The notes: generated by a model not told the origin, from the letters alone. A stretch of 64,000 bases of DNA from Cryptomeria japonica (GCF_030272615.1 NC_081408.1:342575793-342639792); one strand, 5' to 3'; numbered from the stretch's first letter, positions 12,815 through 24,904 are shown. Translations and numbers: made by a program.

Positions 12815-14342
12815 TTAATTTTTAGGAGCTAGGATTAAGGCTTTTGAAAATTCTGCAGATAAATGATTGTCAACATAAACATATTCATATTCACTATCAG
12901 AAGCATTAGGAGTTGTATTGCCATCATGAATTAAATTTTCACCTATTTCTTCATCAAGATTTATAAAAAGAGGAGCTCTAACATGAATAGAAGTAAAACC
13001 ATCACATGTTTTCTGCAACTTATGATTTGGAGATTTAGGTTCAACATCTTGCTTAGGAGAAAATGGAATCATGTCAATTGTTGGTGTTTTGGGAGATTGA
13101 CTAGTTTGAGAAACAACTTCACGAGCTCAGTACGACATTTTCGTTGGCGTTCTCTCGCACAACAATTTCGTCTAGTCTTAGCGGAAGGCTGAGAAGACTG
13201 AGGTATATTTGTTGAAGGAGGAATATTCTCATCTTTGGTAGTTGGATGTTTAGGTTGAGGTCTTTTAGGCTGGACAAGAGGAGAGGCAAGTGTCTTCTCT
13301 CTATAAGAGGAAGGAGGTGGAACTGCACCATATAAAGGAGGAATGTTTGGTTTAGGAAGGAGACCAAGTCCATCATGAGGAGGAGGTATAGGTCTAACCT
13401 CAGCAGTAATATTATTGTTCTTCTTGGGAGAAGGCATAGTCTCATCTATAGGAATAGGTTGGGAATCTTCCTTAGGAGGAAGATTAGTTCTATCAGTTAG
13501 GGGAAGAACTTCATCTTCAAGAATGATGGGAATATCAAGTGTTGGAGTTCTAGGTTGGCTTAAGGATAAAAATGTATCTTTCTTCCATTTTTTATAAGAT
13601 TGAAAGAGAGAATCACTTCTTGATGGAAGAGATTTAAATTGTTGAGGCCAAAAGTAATCAATAGGAACACCTAGGCTTCTTTCGGTTGGTCGAAATAAGC
13701 TACGATTGACAGTTATGATTTCTCCATTGTAGGGAAATTTTAAACACTTATGGATTGGAGAAGCAATAGCCTTCATGGAAGATAGCCAAGGGTAGCCTAA
13801 CTTCACATGGAATTGTTCAGATGAAAGAATGATAACAAAGTTGACATCTATAGATTTAGTATGAACCTCAATAGGAAGTGTGATAGAACCAATAGTAGGG
13901 CAAGAAAATCCACCAAATAACTTAACGACGACATTATTATCATCATAGATTGGTTGATGCAAATGTAAAGTATAAAGATATTCTTCAGTGATGACATTAA
14001 CCATGCAAGAGGGATCAATAAGCACACCACGACAAGGTTTGCCATGGATCTTTGCAACTATGTATAAAGGGCCATCAAGTGCCCTAATGGTCTCACTAGG
14101 ATCAAATGTGATACGTGGATCCTTAGGTGTTTCTTGTTTCTCTACCAATTTAATGACATTTTGAGTTGTAAAAGTGAAATCAGAGGGAGAGAGAAAGAAG
14201 TGTGTTCAGTCTCAATCACGTTAGAGGTATGAGAGGGTAAAGGATCAATGAAAATCTTAAGATTTTGATTAGGAGGAGCTACTAATTTGTTTCCCTTATC
14301 ATTCACACCTGCCACAGATATTGTATTATTATCAATCAAGTC
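12815..14342 (-). pseudogene. Retroviral-type aspartic protease with C-terminal extension
   Basis: A 359-codon open stretch (14148-13069) holds the protease fold: a GPLYIVAKIHGKPCRG strand, the active-site loop LIDPSCMVNVI, and the LGYPWL...HKCLKFPYNG second motif. The catalytic D is present, but the usual D-[ST]-G reads D-P-S. A 200-residue Pro/Lys-rich tail follows, then a frameshifted acidic end (12815-13072) with SEYEYVYVDNHLSAEFSKAL. In the family this domain cuts Gag inside the particle. No RT follows. Upstream, 14142-14339 links it to the Gag knuckle in another frame, so at least two frameshifts separate it from Gag. Whether DPS is family-normal or a lesion cannot be decided here. Confidence 0.8.
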
Positions 14343-16063
14343 TTAAATCTTACATTTTAATGCAAAACATTTTTCAGTATCATGACTAGGTTGACGATGA
14401 AATTGACAAAAGGAATTATTATCAAAGTTAGGTGAAGTGGCTTTAGAAGGATCAACTATTTTTATTGGAGGAAGTTTGATAACATTTCTTTGTAACAACT
14501 GAGACATGATGCTATACAAAGATTCATTCAAATAAGTAAATTCTTTCTCTTTTGAAAAATTTAGAAATAGGAGGCACACCTGTTGTAGCATTCACATTGT
14601 TGGTATCGTTGAATTTGATGAAGCCTTTGTTTGGTTTAAACTTCATAAATGGTTGTTGAGAGCTCTCACCCTTATCACTCAGAGCCATGAGAGTGGATTG
14701 CTCAATTTGACTCACAGTCAGTTGATAATTGTGAAGTGTTGCGCACAACTGCGGAAAGGAAGTAAACTCAGAAAAGAGAAGTTTTTCCCTAATGTCTTTT
14801 TGTGAATTAGAAATGAAAATTCTTTGAATATTATTATCAGGCATTGGAAAAGAGATTTGAGAACACAAATGCTTGTATCTACTAATAAAATCAGTCACTT
14901 TTTCTTTAACACCTTGTTTACAATGCATTAAATTGGTCAAAGTGATTTTAGGACCTATGTTGTTTTGAAATTGTTGAATAAAAGCATTTTCTATTTGTTG
15001 AAAAGAAGTAATAGAATAAGAAGGAAAAGAACAATACCATTGTAAAGCCTTATCTCTTAATGTTCCTGTAAACAATTTGGCAAGCAATCTCTGATCATAA
15101 GCAAAGTCAGTACACAAAGTTTGGAATGTTTTGACATGTGTTAAAGGATCACCTTTTCCATTATAGAGTTCCAATTGAGGGACTTCAACATGTTTAGGAG
15201 GGACAAATCTAACAATATCAAGAGAAAGTGGGCTCACAACATCAATAGTGGGCATACTAAACTTGGATTGACTCATTGAAGCAATTTATTGTTGCAATGA
15301 AGACACAGTTTGAACAAGGTTATTAATGGTTGCTTTAGTTGAAGAATTTATGTTAGACATGTTTGATTGAGAAGGTGGTGTGATGTTATTGAAAGAAGGC
15401 ATTGATTGAGAATAAGGTGGTGGGACACTATGGTAACTAGGCATAGGTGATGATTGAGTAGGGAATGGGACACTAAAGGAGGAGTAAAATAATTGAATGA
15501 ATTGCCTCCATGTGTCACATTGATTGGTTGAGAGACAATAGGAATACTCATTGAAGGCATAGATAAATATGGAGGATTGAATGAAGAAGAGGGATTGCCC
15601 CCATGACTAATGGTCGTAGGTATGACATTTTGAGTTGAAGTAGCCATGATATTTAAAGTGAAAGTAGGAATACTAGCCATAGAAGTGGACAAGGAATAGA
15701 ATGATTGATTTGTGTAGGAGGTTGTGAATAACCTAGGTTCTCAGCACAACTCTTCATAGGCATAACATTAGAATCAACAATGTGAGAAATGCCACGCAAT
15801 ATATCAATTCCATTCTTATCACTTTGAATCATGTGTTTCAGACCTTTAATTAATGGAAGAGCTTCACTATTAGGATATCCTTGGGACATCCATTGTTGGA
15901 AATTGTCAAAATGATTGTCCAATTTTGAAAGTTGATCTGTAGAAACTCTAGTTAAAGCTTCTTCTTCATCATGGGAATCATCAATTGGGTAGGTAGAGAT
16001 ATTATTAGGATGGGAAGAATTAGCAATATCCTCATTGTAGAAGCCACCCAAATTAGGATCCAT
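14343..16063 (-). pseudogene. Gag of the Gag-Pro gypsy element
   Basis: The N-terminal part (16063-15653) opens with MDPNLGGFYNED and an acidic region. A Pro/Ser/Asn-rich linker with frameshifts follows (15650-15300). The capsid-like core (15276-14524) shows LYNGKGDPLTHVKTF, ALQWYCSFP and a helical IENAFIQQF segment typical of the retrotransposon gag family. The zinc knuckle near 14360-14400 is C-x2-H-x4-H-x4-C rather than CCHC. Gag builds the particle and packages RNA. The frames used in order are 1, 2, 0 and 2, so the copy is inactive by frameshift rather than by many stops. The first residue given is an ATG. Confidence 0.85.
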
Positions 16064-17303
16064 CTCTTTGGGAATTAAACCTTGGGAAGCCTTAATTCTA
16101 ATGCTTCATCTAATGGGGATAGTATAGGTAGGACTAATAGTTGTAAAAATCATGCATTAGAGGAAAAATTTTGAATTTTGAATTTGAATTTTGAATTTTG
16201 GGAACAAAGTTTGCAAAATTGAACAATGCAAAATTCAAGAAAACGATGATTATACAATTTGAACTTTGTGGAAAGAAGAAATGACACAATCTCCAAGAAA
16301 GATTTATAATTAATAAAAAGAGATTGAAATTTAAAATTAGGGCTAATGGGATACAACTTAATTTCAAATTTAAAATTGTCACAATTAAGATCTTAAAATT
16401 AGGGCAGATTATAATGAACCACTTAATTTTAAATATTTCCTTGAAAGTTGCAATGTTGAAATTGGGAAGTGTTTTTCGATTTTAGAGGGATCAAAATTCA
16501 ACAAAATCAGCCAATTTTCTTGATTTAAGCAATGAAATACAGTCATAACAGTCTCCCGAAATTTTGGGAAAAAAGCCAGGGACTGTGCGTAAGTTATGCA
16601 CGGTCCTCCCAACTTTTTCGGAAATTTTTCAGGAATGAAAGCTATGATGATTTGAGAGCTAACCCCAAAAAATTGATTGATTTTACAATCTCTAGATAGG
16701 TGAAATTAAGATTTGAATGTCGAAATAGGACCCTATTAGGGTTTTGAAAAGGATAAGAAATTGAATTGCAATTTTGAAAAGGTCAAACCTACTGGATAGG
16801 GCTACGTTGAATAATATTTAGAAAACTGAAATTGTTTGAAATTGATTGAAATTTGCACAAAATCCAATTAAATTTGAAATTTAGGGTTTTAGGACCTAAC
16901 CACTGAATTTTGAAATTTTGAAATTTGGGAAAAGGAGGGAAATTGAAAATTTGAATTTTAGGCAAGAAGACAAGTCTGAAAACAATCACAAATCTGAAAA
17001 TTAAATGTAAATCCAATTTTTGCACAAGTTCAAGTTGATGTATGAAAATTAGGGTTTTGACAATTAACCACTTAATTTTGTAAATTTAATTTGCAAATTG
17101 AACAAGACAATGAAAGAATTGAATTTGACAAGCAATGTAATTTTCAGATCTAAAACAATAGATAGAATTTTTTTGCAAAATACAAGTTTAATTTCAATTT
17201 TAGCAACTAGGGTTTTGAATGAATTAACCACTAAGTTTGTGTAAATTGCAAGAAAATTAAATTTATAAATGAAAAGTATGCAATAATTTTTAATGTAAAG
17301 CAT
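16064..17303 (-). other. 5' leader of the Gag-Pro gypsy element
   Basis: An untranslated leader of about 1.2 kb between the primer site and gag. It is very AT-rich and dominated by irregular repeats of TTTGAAATT and GAATTTTG words. It contains one copy of the LTR palindrome. No ORF here looks coding. Confidence 0.7.
16580..16606. repeat. Third copy of the palindrome, in the leader
   Basis: Same GGAC...GTAAGTTATGCACGGTCC hairpin as in both LTRs, but outside any LTR. It lies in the region of the genomic RNA where packaging and dimerisation signals usually lie. Its function is not known; the recurrence is directly visible. Confidence 0.7.
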
Positions 17304-17326
17304 GTAAGATGTCGAGTTCACCAAAA
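17304..17326 (-). promoter_or_regulatory. Candidate primer binding site (gypsy Gag-Pro)
   Basis: Directly inside the 5' LTR the minus strand reads TTTTGGTGAACTCGACATC. TGG, the complement of a tRNA CCA end, begins 2 nt in. I could not match the rest to a tRNA 3' end from memory, so the primer tRNA is unassigned. Confidence 0.6.
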
Positions 17327-18434
17327 TGTAATAGGGTGAAAAATGGTGAGGGGAGATCAAGTGGAAAGCTTTACTCCCCTCTAAAGAGGAATGAAAGTTA
17401 GCAAATTAAATTTACACTTTAATTTGACAAACATTAAAGTGGGTAAAGAAGAGCAACAATTCATTTAAATTGAAAAAGTGGGTAAAGAAAGAGCTTGTGA
17501 CTAAGAAAAGCAATGGAGGGAGCAACATCTGTGATCAAATTTGTGGGGAGAGAGGCCAAAGAGGAATAAGGCCTCAACGATTTGGGTCCTTCTCTTTCTA
17601 ATGCCATTGTAGCAGAACTCTACCAAATATTTGGTAGCAGCAATGTCGACACTGCTGACATGGACCCCCAACTTTGGGATAACATGGCATCTAAGGGAGT
17701 AAGTTATGCACCAAGAATTAGTAATAGAATGTCGAGACGAAGCTTCCCTGCAAATCTGAGCAAAAGTTGCAAGGACCGCGCGTAAGTTATGCATGGTCCT
17801 CCAAAAAATCCACGCATCGAAAAGGGTTTTTCCGTCTCTAAAAATGAATCCTAAACCTGCAATTACAGTCGCGCACCTGCAACCTTTGTAGATGAATTTG
17901 CTTGAATGGGTATGTGAAATAGGATGTCTTGAATGTTGATATAAATATCATCTTCAATGGTTGAATCCTTGTTTTGAATGCAACACCTAGCCTTGAAAGG
18001 AAACTTGAAATGCTCAATGCTTGAATGAATGCTTGATGCTTGATGATAATGTCACCTTATAATTTTGCCTTATGATCCATTTATCTTTGCTTATTTCGCT
18101 TATGCAAATAGGAGGGGCCTTATATACTTTCCAATTAGGGATGTTTAGATAATTTCCTGTCTTAGGCCGAAATAGGAAAACCTTTCCTGCTCAATAATTG
18201 ACTAGCCCAATGCAAGGGGGAATCAAAGGGGGCCCAAAATAGGGCGCCACACCCCTATCCTGCCCTAATTTAGGATAGGCAACAGCAAAAAGGCAATGTA
18301 GAATAATGAAAAATGCAAGTTATTGATGTCTTGAGCATGTTTCGGGTCTCCTATCAGGCTTAGGGATTCGTCCACTAATGCAAAGACCCAAATGCGGTCG
18401 AAAATTGCAAGGATCACAATTTTATGATGCTACA
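17327..18434 (-). repeat. 5' LTR of the Gag-Pro gypsy element
   Basis: It is 1108 bp, with TATATAAG on the minus strand near 18120. It shares ends and the inner 700 bp with the 3' LTR but carries an unrelated block at about 17401-17705. It includes a palindrome copy at 17773-17799. Confidence 0.93.
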
Positions 18435-18439
18435 GGGAA

Positions 18440-19658
18440 ACATAATTCACTCAGCCATTCTCCTTGTTAGATATGATTTTTACAAAGATAACTAAGAAGG
18501 TGAATTTTGATTAAAAGACTATTCTGATGATTGAGCATGTGGTACCTTAATTTATATGGAATATAAACCATAACCAAGCATGCATTTTTTGATAGATGTG
18601 TATTTAACTTCATATCCCACTAATGTTTTTATTGATATAGTAGATTATCTTTCCCTCCTTTGATCATCATGCCATGCTAGAAGGGCTCCTAAAGTAAACC
18701 GTGTAGCTAAAATTTATAAACTAAATGGCTTGTTTAGGATAGATGCCATGCGAACTACTAGATTGGCTAGATATAGTTTTAGTTGATCAAAGGCATATTA
18801 TCATTGCCCATCCCAATGGTGACATATATTCTTCTTTAGAGGATGCAAGGATGTATAACATTTATTTTCAAGTAAAAAAATGAATCTATGTGTAGCCTAA
18901 AGTATACCTTGTAACCTACATAGTTGTTTAACATCTTTAGCTACTTTGAATTTGGTGGGTTCCACTTCTATACCTCTTCTATAAATGATGAAACCTATTA
19001 GATTATCCAACATGACACCAATGCACACTTCTTAGGGTTAAGACATACTTTTTGTAGATCTTTGACCTTTAAAAATCTATTGTAGTATTGTAGGATGCTC
19101 AACTCTAGTGTTTTACTTGCCTAATAATTTATCCAAATAGTATTCCAGAAACTAACGAAGCATGTCATGAAATATTACTATCATGACTTGCTAATATGTT
19201 GGCATGACATTCTTCAAATTGAGAGGAATAATTAGGTGGAAAAACCTTTAGGTGTAATTTAGATATAATTATAGCCAAAATAAAATATGGATGAGTGACA
19301 ACATTTCAAACTTGTAGTGAAGTCAACTATGATGTCAATATTAGGCAAGGGAAATTGTCCTTGTGACATGCTTTAATGAGATTTCTAAAATTCTTTCTAT
19401 CACAAATTCCTTTTGGCTTCTTGCTAATATAGACAATGTTGGATATCCAATCAAAATAATTAATGAGCCAAAGTAATCCAACTTATAAGATTTTTTGTAA
19501 TTATTCTTTGACCAAGAGAGCAATTTGTGATGCATATTTGTTAACATGAGCTTCATAGGTTTAGTAACTAGATGTACAATAATACAATGCACTACTAATT
19601 ATGGATCTAATTGAAGCATGTCAACATATGAATAGGAAAAATATTTGTTGATTATATA
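18440..19658 (-). pseudogene. Tat-lineage gypsy RT and first RNase H remnant
   Basis: Reading right to left, the RT start shows LDP-LVVHCIIVH and KLLSWSKNNYKK. Next are WISNIVYISKKPKG, KNFRNLIKACHKDNFP (the finger/palm motifs), then LNPKKCA near 19060. After gaps comes the end of the classical RNase H near 18600-18440: YKLRYHMLNHQ followed by KIHLLSYL and EWLSELCF. The catalytic Y-x-D-D is not readable. These are the standard landmarks of gypsy RT-RNase H. Stops and frameshifts are frequent. It joins the fragment ending at 10832 across the inserted element and the one at 21413 across the solo LTR. Confidence 0.8.
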
Positions 19659-19663
19659 GATAT

Positions 19664-21407
19664 TGATGCTCTGCAAAAAGGATTAGAAAATCTGTTTGAT
19701 GGCAACACACACAAGAGCACAAGAAACAAACGTTAGTGTTAGCAACAAAAGATTATCCTAAACAGACATATCAAGAGAGATATTAAGCATGAAATAGAAA
19801 GCATGTAAACATAGAATAAAATAGCTAATCAAGATGCTCATAGTTGCTCCTCCCTTGTTCCTCTCCTCTCCAAGTCCCAAATGAGTGTAGCTCTCAACTT
19901 TTAGCACTAGCCATGGATGCCATATGGAGATTCAAGATGGTTGAATATGATAAGCAAATGCTATGCAAGTGTAGATAGTGATGCTATGAGAAAGCTCTAT
20001 GCTAATGCCAGTATAACAACAATACTCTAATGCTTCCTTCTTTGCTTGGGGAGAAGGGTTCTATTTATAGAAGAAATGGGGAAATGAAGGGTTAAGATTG
20101 AGTAATCTTAACAAGGGTTAGGATTGAAAGATATTCAATCCATGTGAGACTTTCAACCCAATCCCATGTTGACAAGTGTCACCATGAGGAGGCTTGAGAG
20201 GAGAGATAAGGAGCATTAAATGCTTAAGGGGACATGATGGTTACCCTAGTCAAAGAAACAAATGCTTTGAAGAGACACATGGGTTACATGAGGGTTAAGT
20301 TAGGAGTCAAAGTCTTTAACCATGGGTGCAAGTGGAATTAACCATTAATGGTCATGTAAGAGCCATATGTGGTTTGGAAGACTTTAGAGGTTAATTTGTT
20401 GAACACACAAAGCATTAATTGATTTTCAAAGACTTTGGAGTCTTTGAGAAGTGACTTCAATTTGCTTAGGAATGTGACAATATTTAGGGTATGGATTAGG
20501 TTAATTAGGAAAGGTTTAGAAGAATCTAGAAGGGGTTTAGGCATGCAAGTGGATTTTGTAGGAAAATGCAAGTGGAAGGAATTTTGGTATTTTCAATTAA
20601 AATAAAATCATTTATTTCAACTAAATGGTGTAATTTGCATTTGGATAAATATTCAAATAAATATTAATTTATTTAAATGAGAAAAAGGAAGATAAAGCAT
20701 TAAAATGCTTGAAGACTTTGAGGGAACCATTAAAGGCTTGAAGACTTTAAGGAAAACCACTAAAGTCTTAAGAAGACTTTAAGGGAAGCCATTAAGTTTG
20801 AAGACTTTAAAGCCATCAAGTTTGAAGACTTTAAAGGAAACCATTAAAGGCTTAAGAAGACTATAGAAGACTTTGAAGCCATCAAGTTTGAAGACTTTAA
20901 GGGAAACCATTAAAGGTTTCAAGTGGGTGAGGATAAATAGGATTTTAAATAAATAATTTATTTAAAATAGTTGTGCAACTTGCTTTTGTAGGAAAATGCA
21001 AGTGGGTGGAGGATAAAGGTGATTTAAATAAATGATTTATTTAAAATAGTTGTGCAACTTGCATTTGTAGGAAAATGCAAGTGGGTGGAGGATAAAGGTG
21101 ATTTAAATAAATGTTAATTTATTTAAATGTGAGAGGTGGGATTTTGGGGGAATTTAAATAAATATTAATTTATTTAAATGTGAGAGAAGATTTAATTAAA
21201 TAAATATGATTTATTTATTTAATTAATGGTGTGAATTTGGTTAAGTGAATTAAATCAAATAAATTAAATAATTTATTATATTAATAGGAGAAGAGTGTTA
21301 AGATGAATTAATTAAATATTAATTTAATTAATTATTAATTGATGGTTAAATAATCAAATAAATACTAAGTATTCATTTAATTAAGTGGACAGATTTATGT
21401 GACTACA
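19664..21407 (-). mobile_element. Solo LTR with GATAT target duplication
   Basis: On the minus strand it begins TGTAGTCACATAAATC and ends GCAGAGCATCA. The flanking 5-bp repeats GATAT (19659-19663 and 21408-21412) are identical. It sits inside the pre-RT region of the older Tat element, whose reading resumes on either side. A TATAAATAG box on the minus strand lies near 20056. The first 800 bp on the element strand contain arrays of AT palindromes and degenerate AAGACTTTAA repeats. The length of 1744 bp is long but within the range of plant gypsy LTRs. Confidence 0.93.
20690..21390. repeat. AT-palindrome and AAGACTTTAA repeat arrays in the solo LTR
   Basis: 20700-20930 holds several degenerate units built on GAAGACTTTAAGG and CATTAAAGG. 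20940-21130 has two to three copies of a roughly 75-80-bp unit containing TTGTGCAACTTGCATTTGTAG. From 20944 to 21330 at least six short inverted repeats of the TTTAAATAAAT / ATTTATTTAAA type follow each other, separated by purine-rich spacers. Confidence 0.75.
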
Positions 21408-21412
21408 GATAT

Positions 21413-21780
21413 AGCATAAATGGTTTCCCTTTCTATAGGAGTTAATGCTACAACTATTTAGGTGATCCTTTTATCTTTGTTTGTATCTAGATAAATTTCT
21501 CTATTTTCCTCGACCAAGGATGTTGACCCATCTTGTAAGTACATAGGTATAGAGTGAAGGTTGAACTCCTCATCCATTAGCACAAGAGTGGAGTTTGTAC
21601 AAGTGGACATTTTTCTTTTTTGATTTTTTTTTATATGGTTAGACTAAGGAGCTCCTCTTTTGCCTTGAAGTATGTGCATGCATCTTGAAACCTCTCTTAT
21701 GATCCCCCTATTGGTGAGAGTTGTAAATCACAAATCCCTAAGGTTGGGCAATCTACCAAGTGCTAGGGTTGTCAAACTTG
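21413..21780 (-). pseudogene. Tat-lineage gypsy pre-RT linker remnant
   Basis: The minus strand from about 21611 reads DEEFNLHSIPMYLQDGS, then ENREIYLDTNKDKR and ALTPIERETIYAI, up to the target duplication. This is the conserved linker that precedes RT in these elements, with one in-frame stop. Farther right (to about 21780) a possible LTNRGIIREVSRC segment suggests that the element continues, more weakly. Orientation and order agree with the RT fragment at 18440-19658. Confidence 0.65.
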
Positions 21781-24250
21781 GGAATAATAGCACAAAACCT
21801 ATATTCAGGTTTAAGAAATTGAGGACCAATTATTGAGGTAATGTAGGACCTCCTTCACTTATGATTTTGAAACAACAAGGGGGCTTACCTAAGGTGTTGG
21901 GTTATATATTACTAATGGGACTAAATAGTTACTCTATCACAAACCACACCCACTACACAATATACCCCTATATAGGTTGTCACAACATATCTATGTGCTA
22001 GTTCAAATAAGCAAAGTTACAACTCTATAGTAAAAATGTCTTACCAAGTATGGTGTTTAAAGAATGGATATAACAACCCTTGTTATGGTTGCACACACAT
22101 ACATATGGAAGCTAGTAATAGCAACACAACTATGTATATTGTTTAGTTTAATTTAATGTGTTGAGATGATGGGGTGAGGAATAAATCATAGACCAGTATT
22201 TGTATCTTTTGGGCATAAAGCATGAAGTTTACCCAAAAAAAATAATAGTTGAAACTAAATGGCTACATTAATCAAGATACACCTAGAGAATATGTTTACT
22301 CAAATATACACATGAAATAGGTTTTACACATGCACATGTTAATAGAAATCATAAAATTTTGCATGAGTCTACTTAAAAATCTAAAAATGAACATGTATAG
22401 TTATCTATTGATCTTGAAGAGATACATTACAAAAGCTTTGGAATGGTCTTATGACCCTCTAGATGATCAAGTGATCAAAACCATCCAAGACAATACATAA
22501 AAGATTCTTAGTGACACTCAAACAATGTTATATTTGCTAGTTATGTCCGATCTTCAAAGTTTTTATATATTTATTACACATTTTGGACAAACCCATGTTA
22601 ATATAGTCTTACAAATCCAATACCCAGAAATAAGAAATGAAAACCTAGAGCTCTCATACTATACTATATTGTAAGTTTGTTTGCAATTGCTACTGTGTCT
22701 AGTTTTCCCCTCTTTTAACCAAAAATAAGGATATGTATACTTCATAATGCCAAAGTGGGAAATGTGTAGACTCGCAAGAAATACCTAAAAAATGTAACTA
22801 GTGTTTCCAAGAAGCAACCATACCCTTATATCATATTTTCATCATTTTAGTACTCTGAATCCATCGATGTTGTGTCCATGCATACACATAAACTATGGGA
22901 AGCCATACTCCTTTGATATATAATGATTATGGCCATTTGTGAAATCTATGAAAAGTAGTATGATAGGTGACATGAGAACATGGAGTCTTGTGTGAAAATC
23001 TAAATATTTTGGTGCTTAGCAAAAGTTAAGGTCTAGGATGAACTTGAGTAAATCGTGTTGAAGGTGCCTATATTCAAGTGTAAGAAATAAATAGAAACAT
23101 GAGAACAAATTGGTGGAAATTTTTTAGTAGAATTCCAAGGTTTGAAGGAACCAAAGTAATAGGGAAATGATTACGTGAAGATGGAGAAATTGGTTAGGAA
23201 CTAGGAGCATAATAGAACTTGGAATTGGAAGCATAAAATAGGGAGAAGTGAAAGTAGTGTTGAGTTATGGGGATTTAGATAAAATGGGCATTGCGAACCT
23301 TGGGCACCAAGGCTCTATATTCTATTTTCCTTCAAGGACCTAAGCCTGTAAAGTAGTACAACAAAGAATGAGGGGAATGAGTAGGTGGGGATCAAGAACT
23401 TTGGCTTGACAAGCTTTACAACAAAGAATGAGGAGAATGATCAGGCGAATATTAAGGACTCATACATGATAAGAGATGTGATAGAGAGGAATGAGTAAAC
23501 AATGGTTAGGGACCCAATGAAGACGAAGACATAAGATTCCCAAGCTCAAAGTCCATTGCAAAATTGGGACCCAATGAGGGAAGGAAAACAGTATGAGAGG
23601 CAAGCTACCTTAAAATCTAGGTTATTTAGAAATTTCTAACTTAGATTAAAAAGTGGATCTAGTGCCACGAGCATAAGACTTGTATCAAAGTCGAAGGATA
23701 TTTGTTTGGAGCATATGTAAGTTGGTAAAGTAGTAGTGAAAAAGTTCTACTAGAGAACCAAGTAAGTTTCTAATTCTTACAATGGCAATCCAAAGATTTT
23801 GAAAGCAAGTTCTTCACTTTCTTTTGTCATACATAATGTGTTTGAAAATAAAGAGGAATATGTTGATAAAAAGGGTAATTTCAGATCTTCTGAAGTAAGA
23901 ATTTCAAATCTATACCCAGGAAAAGGAATTAAGGCTAGGACTATGGATTCAGTCTGTCAATATGAGCTTAACCTCCAAGTTTTTGGAGAATGGATTTGTC
24001 TTGTTTATCTACCTTTAATTTACCAAAATATATAAAAATATGGAAAGAAAAATGGTTTTTTCATGATCATTTTTCATATGTGGACATTATGATTCACCCA
24101 CACTTCAACTATGATATAGGAGTTGAATATTTTGTTACCCTAATAGACACTAGATGTTTATTATGGGATCAAACACTAATGATATACCTTTTAATGATTT
24201 TTTTTTTGTCTTCACAAGGAATTGAAGTTCCATATGAACAGTATTCATAA
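21781..24250. other. Unassigned spacer
   Basis: No domain recognised. Two overlapping plus-strand frames (23799-24035, 23990-24250) encode proteins I cannot relate to anything. They could be the damaged upstream part of the gypsy element that begins at 24905, but I see no Gag, protease or N-terminal RT motif in them. Confidence 0.4.
23357..23476. repeat. 60-bp degenerate tandem duplication
   Basis: Two units begin TACAACAAAGAATGAGG at 23357 and 23417. They are roughly 75-80% identical. Flanking sequence contains further GAATGAG words, so an older, longer array is possible. Confidence 0.6.
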
Positions 24251-24261
24251 AACAAAGAACA

Positions 24262-24904
24262 TGAATGTAATCTCTAATGCTTTAATCTTGACTTTACTTC
24301 TGCTCCAATGCTTGAAAGAAGACTTATTGCTTGCTCACTTGAATGTAGGATCTCAATTTAGCTTGATGATGAATTCAAATTATGAATATGCAATTGATTG
24401 ATGGATTGATCAAAATGAGAGGGTTAGACCTCCTTTTATACATGATAGTGGAAAAACAAATTAATTTTTGATCAACATGAGATCTGGATTCTTACTCAAA
24501 TCATGTTACCGTTATGAGGCCCCAAAATGGGCTCTACTTGGGAGGACCTTGGCAACCACCACCATGGTCCCAAAAATTTAGGCCGAGTTTTTGGGAACAT
24601 ATCTGAACCTTCATCTACTACTTACATCCAGGTTTGTGGCTCTATTTGACAACTGTAGCTCACTGTTTATGCATAATTGCTTCAATTTACACACATTTAC
24701 CCTAATTTCAACATCTTCAATTAAATCAATTCAATTTAATGAAAAGAAGAGTTTCCACTTAGGAAACCAGGATTATGATCAAAATCTAGATCTATCAAGG
24801 CTAGATCTATCAAATCCCACCTTTCCCCAATGTATTGGTCCCTAAGTAAAAATTAGCAATTTTACTACATGTAATGGTGAAACCCTAATTTTTCACCTAT
24901 TACA
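24262..24904 (-). mobile_element. LTR fragment inserted in gypsy RT (left edge uncertain)
   Basis: The right edge at 24904 is clear. The minus strand starts TGTAATAGGTGAAAAATTAG, very like the LTR terminus of the element at 10838-18434, and the RT reading of the neighbouring element starts immediately after it. TATAAAAGG on the minus strand near 24435 fits an LTR promoter. The left edge given is only the best TG candidate, and no exact target duplication was found. It may be a truncated or solo LTR of a related family. Confidence 0.45.

Larger units (their letters stand above)
10838..18434 (-). mobile_element. Non-autonomous Ty3/gypsy Gag-Pro element, complete with TSD
   Basis: Two LTRs (10838-11916 and 17327-18434) share TGTAATAGGG / GCTACA termini and enclose a 5.4 kb interior. 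A perfect 5-bp duplication, GGGAA, flanks the whole (10833-10837 and 18435-18439). Coding runs right to left: leader, Gag, protease, C-terminal extension, polypurine tract. There is no room for, and no trace of, RT, RNase H or integrase, so it must have been mobilised in trans. Its insertion splits the RNase H region of an older Tat-lineage element, whose reading resumes on both sides. Total length is 7597 bp. Confidence 0.93.

Noticed and set aside
16134-17360. Several minus-strand hydrophobic ORFs in the gypsy leader
   Set aside because: They are produced by AT-rich GAATTTTG-type repeats, overlap in two frames and have no family resemblance.
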